A DNA stretch of 34,756 nucleotides from Alistipes sp. (GTDB lineage: Bacteria > Bacteroidota > Bacteroidia > Bacteroidales > Rikenellaceae). The DNA is taken from contig JAGCLL010000165.1 in the NCBI GenBank assembly GCA_017647025.1, positions 1 through 34,756 on the forward strand, in the 5' to 3' direction. Shown in pieces: positions 30,632 through 34,756 of this stretch; within the stretch, counting starts at the first letter, position 1, and each line of letters opens with the position of its first letter. Position numbers and translations under genes: made by a program. A model generated the notes under the pieces. It was not told the origin of the DNA, searched no databases, and was given only the letters and a program-made list of their open reading frames with translations.

Positions 30632-31882
30632 ATGAAGACGGCAAGGAGAGTTGTTGTTACAGGTATAGGCACAATTAATCCGATTGGAAACAACATCGAG
30701 GAGTATTTTTCAAATCTCGAAAATGGAGTTTCTGGTGCAACCGAGATAACACTTTTTGACGCTACAAAATTCAAATCACGCATCGCTTGCGAGGTTAAAA
30801 ATTACGATTGGAGCAACTACTTTGATCGCAAGGAGGTTCGTAAATATGATCGTTTCAGCCAGTTTGCAATAATTGCGGCTACTGAGGCTTTCGAGGATGC
30901 GAATTTTAACTTTGACGAACTCAACAAAGAGCGTGCAGGCGTTATTTGGAGTTCTGGTATTGGAGGTCTTCAATCATTTTACAATGAGGTTATGGGTTGG
31001 GCCGAGGGAGATCGTATCCCTCGATTCAGCCCATTCTTTGTGCCTCATCTTATAACCGATATTGCGGCTGGTCACATCTCTATCAAGTATGGATTAATGG
31101 GACCAAACTACTGCGTAACATCGGCGTGTGCCTCTTCGAACCACGCAATGATAGACGCTTTGAACCTCATTCGTTGGGGTAAGGCTGATGTGATGATTGC
31201 GGGAGGCTCGGAGGCTCCAATTACAATTCCTGCTGTTGGCGGCTTCTCTTCGATGCACGCCCTCTCAACTCGCAACGACGATCCACAGCACGCTTCTCGA
31301 CCATTCGATGCCGAGCGTGACGGTTTTGTTATTGCTGAGGGAGCGGGTGCATTCATTTTCGAGGAGTATGAGCACGCCAAGAAGCGTGGTGCAAAAATCT
31401 ATTGCGAGGTAGTCGGTGGCGGAATGTCGGCCGATGCCAGCCATATGACTGCTCCACATCCAGAGGGTAAGGGTGCAATTATCTCGATGCGTGAAGCATT
31501 GGACGATGCCGAGTTGAAGGTGGACGATATTGACTACCTCAACACCCACGGCACATCCACTCCACTTGGCGATATTGCAGAGTTGACTGCCATTCAGGCT
31601 CTCTTTGGCGAGCACGCCTACAAGATGAATATATCATCAACAAAATCTATGACTGGCCACCTCCTCGGTGCAACTGCCGCAGTGGAGGCTTTGGCTTGCG
31701 TTATGGCAATTCAGAAGGGCATTATTCCTCCGACTATCAATGTCGAGAATGTTGATCCTCAAATCGATGCCAAACTCAATTTAACCCTTGGCGTGGCTCA
31801 AAAGCGAGATGTTAAGTACGCTATGAGCAACACCTTCGGTTTCGGAGGACACAACTCCACTATAATTTTCAAAAAAATCTAA
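30632..31882 (+). CDS. fabF: 3-oxoacyl-ACP synthase II
   Basis: Elongating condensing enzyme of type II fatty acid synthesis that uses malonyl-ACP. The 416-residue thiolase-fold protein has the Cys-His-His triad: Cys166 in TSACASSNHAM, His306 in NTHGTSTPLGD and His343 in KSMTGHLLGATAA, with Lys338 also in place. The GFGGHNSTIIF ending is typical of FabF rather than FabH. It follows acpP, its substrate carrier, and precedes rnc by 10 bases. Confidence 0.97.
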   Translation: MKTARRVVVTGIGTINPIGNNIEEYFSNLENGVSGATEITLFDATKFKSRIACEVKNYDWSNYFDRKEVRKYDRFSQFAIIAATEAFEDANFNFDELNKERAGVIWSSGIGGLQSFYNEVMGWAEGDRIPRFSPFFVPHLITDIAAGHISIKYGLMGPNYCVTSACASSNHAMIDALNLIRWGKADVMIAGGSEAPITIPAVGGFSSMHALSTRNDDPQHASRPFDAERDGFVIAEGAGAFIFEEYEHAKKRGAKIYCEVVGGGMSADASHMTAPHPEGKGAIISMREALDDAELKVDDIDYLNTHGTSTPLGDIAELTAIQALFGEHAYKMNISSTKSMTGHLLGATAAVEALACVMAIQKGIIPPTINVENVDPQIDAKLNLTLGVAQKRDVKYAMSNTFGFGGHNSTIIFKKI

Positions 31883-31892
31883 TCGCAAGATT

Positions 31893-32663
31893 ATGTTTGA
31901 CTTTATACTCCGTCCGATACGCCGTAATTTCGGACGCAATAAATCGTACTATCGAATAATCGACGATATGTTTGGTTTCATTCCGAACAATATCGAACTA
32001 TATAAGTTGGCACTTGTTCACAAATCTGCATCTATTGATGTGGGTGGTCATAGTATCAACAACGAGCGACTCGAATTTTTGGGCGACGCTGTAATTGAGA
32101 GTGTTACCTCGGACTACCTCTTTATTGAGTATCCCGACTACGATGAGGGAAAACTTACAAAGTTGCGTTCGAAGTTGGTATCACGCCAATCGCTCAACGC
32201 CATAGCCTGCAAGTTGGGTTTGGACAAGCACATTATCTGTTGTCGCTCGATAAATGCCACGCAGAAGCATATCTTTGGCGATGCGTTTGAGGCGATGATG
32301 GGAGCAATCTATCTCGACCAAGGTTACAATTTTGCTAACAGATTGCTAATCAATAGTATCTACTCGTCAAATCTCTCGCTCGAAGAGGTTGATGAGACCG
32401 AGACAGATTTCAAGAGTCGCCTTATTGAGTGGGGACAGAAGAACCACCACACAGTACTTTTCCGCACCAAGGGTGAGCCGATGGGGGCAGGGGCAACACG
32501 CTCGTTCCGTTGCACGGTGTTGATTGATGGTTTGGAGGTTGGTCACGGTGTGGGCTCTTCGAAGAAGGAGGCGGAGCAGCGTGCAGCGCAGTCGGTATCG
32601 CACGAGCCGAGCGATGAGGAGTGCGCACGATTACTCGACCGCTTGGATAAAATGAGCAAATAG
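31893..32663 (+). CDS. rnc: Ribonuclease III
   Basis: Double-strand-specific endoribonuclease for rRNA and mRNA processing, 256 residues. The signature NNERLEFLGDAVIE (56-69) carries the first metal ligands, and HIFGDAFEAMMGAIYLD (126-142) has Asp130 and Glu133 as the second pair. A double-stranded RNA-binding domain occupies about 165-240 (FKSRLIEWGQKN ... GVGSSKKEAEQRAAQ). An N-terminal extension of about 25 residues before the catalytic domain is usual in this phylum. It is coupled to fabF (10 bases) and to radC (10 bases). Confidence 0.96.
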   Translation: MFDFILRPIRRNFGRNKSYYRIIDDMFGFIPNNIELYKLALVHKSASIDVGGHSINNERLEFLGDAVIESVTSDYLFIEYPDYDEGKLTKLRSKLVSRQSLNAIACKLGLDKHIICCRSINATQKHIFGDAFEAMMGAIYLDQGYNFANRLLINSIYSSNLSLEEVDETETDFKSRLIEWGQKNHHTVLFRTKGEPMGAGATRSFRCTVLIDGLEVGHGVGSSKKEAEQRAAQSVSHEPSDEECARLLDRLDKMSK

Positions 32664-32673
32664 GGTAGAGGAG

Positions 32674-33303
32674 ATGCAGAAAATTCGAGAGAAGGTTGCA
32701 TTGCGAGGTTACGCATCGCTCACGGAGGAGGAGATATTGACACTTCTCTTGGAGAACAATGCCCTTGCGCAAGCGCTCTTGAATGAGTATGGCTCGCTGA
32801 ACTCTATTGCGAAGCAGCAACCCTCCCGTTTGCGTATGGTGGCAGGTCTGGGGGCTAAATTGGCGGAGAGAGTACTACTTTCGGCGGAGTTGGGGCGTCG
32901 ACTTGTCTCGACAGATGGTGCATTTGAGCGCACTATAACATCGAGTGATGACATCGTGGAGGTTATGCGTCCGATGCTCAAAGATTTGAAGCACGAGGAG
33001 TGTTGGGCAATCTTCCTTACAAACTCCAATCGTATTATCGAGCGTTTCCGCATTAGTCAGGGTGGAGTGCAGGCGACAGTTGTCGATCAGCGCATTGTTG
33101 TGAAGCGAGCATTGGAACTTCTCTCCACACGCCTTATTCTTGTGCATAACCACCCTTCGGGTAGTGCTACGCCAAGTCAGGCCGATTTCGACATCACAAA
33201 CAAGATAAAGTCAGCAACTTCGTTGCTCGATATTCAGTTGCTCGATCATATCATTATCTCTGCTACCGAGAGTTATTCATTCAAGAGTAACGGTAAATTG
33301 TAG
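32674..33303 (+). CDS. radC: RadC/JAB-domain protein (shortened N-terminus)
   Basis: A 209-residue RadC-family protein. The N-terminal helix-hairpin-helix part (about 5-78, with VAGLGAKLAERVLLSAELGRRL) leads into a JAB/MPN metalloprotease-like domain (about 88-209) in which the JAMM ligands are intact: His158, His160 and Asp171 in HNHPSGSATPSQAD. Compared with the usual 220-230 residues, the initial DxPRE segment is missing and the ILLGSGT loop is reduced (LTLLLENNALAQALL), while the catalytic half is complete. The family function is unclear; an early DNA-repair assignment is doubted. It ends the acpP operon. Confidence 0.9.
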   Translation: MQKIREKVALRGYASLTEEEILTLLLENNALAQALLNEYGSLNSIAKQQPSRLRMVAGLGAKLAERVLLSAELGRRLVSTDGAFERTITSSDDIVEVMRPMLKDLKHEECWAIFLTNSNRIIERFRISQGGVQATVVDQRIVVKRALELLSTRLILVHNHPSGSATPSQADFDITNKIKSATSLLDIQLLDHIIISATESYSFKSNGKL

Positions 33304-33336
33304 GGGTTAAGCGTAAAAATAGTATAAAATAGCGAG

Positions 33337-33375
33337 TCGAATTTGTAGTTTTCTCAATTCGATTTTGTATCTTTG
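33337..33375 (+). promoter_or_regulatory. glyS promoter embedded in a stem-loop
   Basis: TTTG (33342-33345), a 22-base spacer and TATCTTTG (33368-33375) form a Bacteroidota promoter about 40 bases before the glyS ATG. The same stretch has a 7-base inverted repeat (TCGAATT, 33337-33343, and AATTCGA, 33356-33362) followed by TTTTG, which may terminate radC transcription in the same bases. Confidence 0.65.
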
Positions 33376-33415
33376 TGCGCTGATATAGACAATAATACAA
33401 AAAACATAATAGACT

Positions 33416-34756
33416 ATGACACAAGAGGAGTTGTTTAAGAAGTTGATTGCACACTGCAAGGAGTATGGTTTTATCTTCCCTTCGAGCGAGATTTATGATG
33501 GTCTTGGTGCAGTCTATGATTACGGTCAGAACGGCGTTGAGTTGAAGAATAACATCAAGCGTTACTGGTGGGATTCGATGGTTAAATTGCACGAGAATAT
33601 CGTGGGTATCGACGCTGCTATCTTTATGCATCCACGCACTTGGGAGGCTTCGGGACATGTCGCAGCATTCAACGATCCACTCATCGACAACAAGGATTCG
33701 AAGAAGCGTTACCGTGCCGATGTTCTTATCGAGGACTACCTCGCAAAACTCGACGAGAAGGTTGAGAAGGAGGTTGAGAAGGCTCGCAAGCGTTTTGGTG
33801 AGTCGTTCGACGAGGAGCAGTACCGTGCAACTTCGCCTCGCGTGAAGGAGATTTTGGAGAAGCGTGAGGGCGTTCATACTCGCTTTGCCGAGGCTTTGAA
33901 CAACAGCGACTTGGCAGAGTTGAAGCAGATTATCCTCGACTGCGAGATCGTTTGCCCTATCTCTGGTACTCGCAACTGGACAGATGTTCGTCAGTTCAAC
34001 CTTATGTTCTCGACACAGATGGGTTCGACCGCCGAGGGTGCTAATACCATCTACCTCCGTCCTGAAACAGCACAGGGTATCTTCGTAAACTACCTCAATG
34101 TTCAGAAGACCGGTCGTATGAAGTTGCCATTCGGTATCGCTCAGATTGGTAAGGCGTTCCGTAACGAGATTGTTGCTCGTCAGTTCATATTCCGTATGCG
34201 TGAGTTCGAGCAGATGGAGATGCAGTTCTTCGTACAGCCAGGCACCGAGATGAAGTGGTGGAACGAGTGGAAGGAGACTCGTATGGCTTGGCACCGTGCT
34301 TTGGGCTTTGGTGACCAGAACTACCGCTTCCACGACCACGATAAGTTGGCACACTACGCTAACGCAGCAACCGATATCGAGTACAACTTCCCATTCGGAT
34401 TTAAGGAGGTTGAGGGTATCCACTCTCGTACCGACTTTGACCTCGGTCGTCACCAGGAGTACTCTGGTAAGAAGATTCAGTATTTCGATCCAGAGCGTGG
34501 CGAGAACTATGTTCCTTATGTAGTTGAAACATCTATCGGTGTAGACCGTATGTTCTTGCAGATTATGTCGGCTGCATACTGCGAGGAGAAGTTGGAGAAT
34601 GGCGAGGAGCGTGTAGTATTGCGCATCCCTGCAGCCCTTGCACCTACAAAGGTTGCTGTTATGCCACTTGTTAAGAAGGATGGTCTTCCAGAGGTTGCAC
34701 GCCAGATTATCGACGACTTGAAGTTCGACTATAACGTTGTTTACGACGAGAAGGAC
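33416..34756 (+). CDS. glyS: Glycyl-tRNA synthetase, single-chain class II (3' end cut by window edge)
   Basis: Charges tRNA-Gly. Starting at the ATG at 33416 (MTQEELFKKLIAHCKEYGF), 447 codons are open to the window edge. The single-chain alpha2-type enzyme of Bacteroidota, archaea and eukaryotes is evident from FPSSEIYDGLGAVYDYG at the N-terminus, class II motif 2 (FRNEIVARQFIFRMREFEQMEMQFF) preceded by YLRPETAQGIFVNY, and motif 3 (VVETSIGVDRMFLQ). The anticodon-binding domain begins at APTKVAVMPLVKKDG and is cut; roughly 60-70 residues are missing. It has its own promoter. Confidence 0.96.
   Translation, partial: MTQEELFKKLIAHCKEYGFIFPSSEIYDGLGAVYDYGQNGVELKNNIKRYWWDSMVKLHENIVGIDAAIFMHPRTWEASGHVAAFNDPLIDNKDSKKRYRADVLIEDYLAKLDEKVEKEVEKARKRFGESFDEEQYRATSPRVKEILEKREGVHTRFAEALNNSDLAELKQIILDCEIVCPISGTRNWTDVRQFNLMFSTQMGSTAEGANTIYLRPETAQGIFVNYLNVQKTGRMKLPFGIAQIGKAFRNEIVARQFIFRMREFEQMEMQFFVQPGTEMKWWNEWKETRMAWHRALGFGDQNYRFHDHDKLAHYANAATDIEYNFPFGFKEVEGIHSRTDFDLGRHQEYSGKKIQYFDPERGENYVPYVVETSIGVDRMFLQIMSAAYCEEKLENGEERVVLRIPAALAPTKVAVMPLVKKDGLPEVARQIIDDLKFDYNVVYDEKD

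Noticed and set aside
33281..34453. A 390-residue minus-strand frame opposite glyS
   Set aside because: It overlaps the glyS promoter and coding region; the glyS class II motifs are decisive.

Overview
The window reads as a chromosomal segment of a Bacteroidales bacterium. A Rikenellaceae/Alistipes-like genome is a plausible guess, but no 16S or other taxonomic marker is present. The evidence is as follows. Most identifiable promoters carry the Bacteroidota -7 element TAnnTTTG, often with a TTTG about 19-22 bases upstream. Shine-Dalgarno-like sites are generally absent. The gene sets are typical of the phylum: acpP-fabF-rnc, a MoxR/DUF58/VWA/TPR 'Bat' cluster, a one-chain glycyl-tRNA synthetase, and secreted GH2 and GH3 enzymes beginning MKKT. 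Coding density is very high. No tRNA, rRNA, insertion sequence, prophage or CRISPR array was seen.

Left part, almost all minus strand. (1) 1-2.5 kb: a coiled-coil protein, zapA, a ~190-nt structured RNA that I call 6S RNA, then rny (RNase Y, cut by the left edge). (2) 2.5-6.2 kb: an acyl-CoA ligase, a LytTR membrane regulator, lspA and rpsU, separated by good intrinsic terminators. (3) 6.3-17.4 kb: a tightly packed eight-gene run in the order lon, kdsB, GH2, kdsA, kdsD, glpT, ubiD-like, HhH protein. Gaps are 3-37 bases and no internal terminator is visible. It mixes three Kdo/lipopolysaccharide genes with proteolysis, transport and quinone functions.

Middle, 17.5-22.1 kb: a membrane-anchored nitroreductase (+) shares a divergent promoter region with lon and a bidirectional terminator with argR (-). 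Next come a secreted GH3 beta-glucosidase with an inserted PA14 domain, whose promoter carries a perfect palindrome, and tdk.

22.1-27.8 kb: a six-gene plus-strand operon (moxR, DUF58, BatD-like/DUF4381-like, TPR with a Q/N-rich tail, VWA BatA, VWA BatB), a presumed envelope-associated AAA/VWA machine. It runs into the 3' end of waaA, overlapping it tail to tail by 17 bases. pepE, yraN and waaA form a minus-strand operon. WaaA supplies the fourth Kdo-pathway enzyme of the window, and its expected catalytic glutamate reads as aspartate.

Right end: pepE and acpP diverge from closely spaced promoters, followed by acpP-fabF-rnc-radC and then glyS, which is cut by the right edge.

Most of this is ordinary core genome. 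The best leads are the 6S-like RNA, the WaaA and ArgR active-site substitutions, the non-standard Bat cluster, the lon/Kdo superoperon with an embedded secreted GH2, and the palindrome upstream of the GH3 gene.
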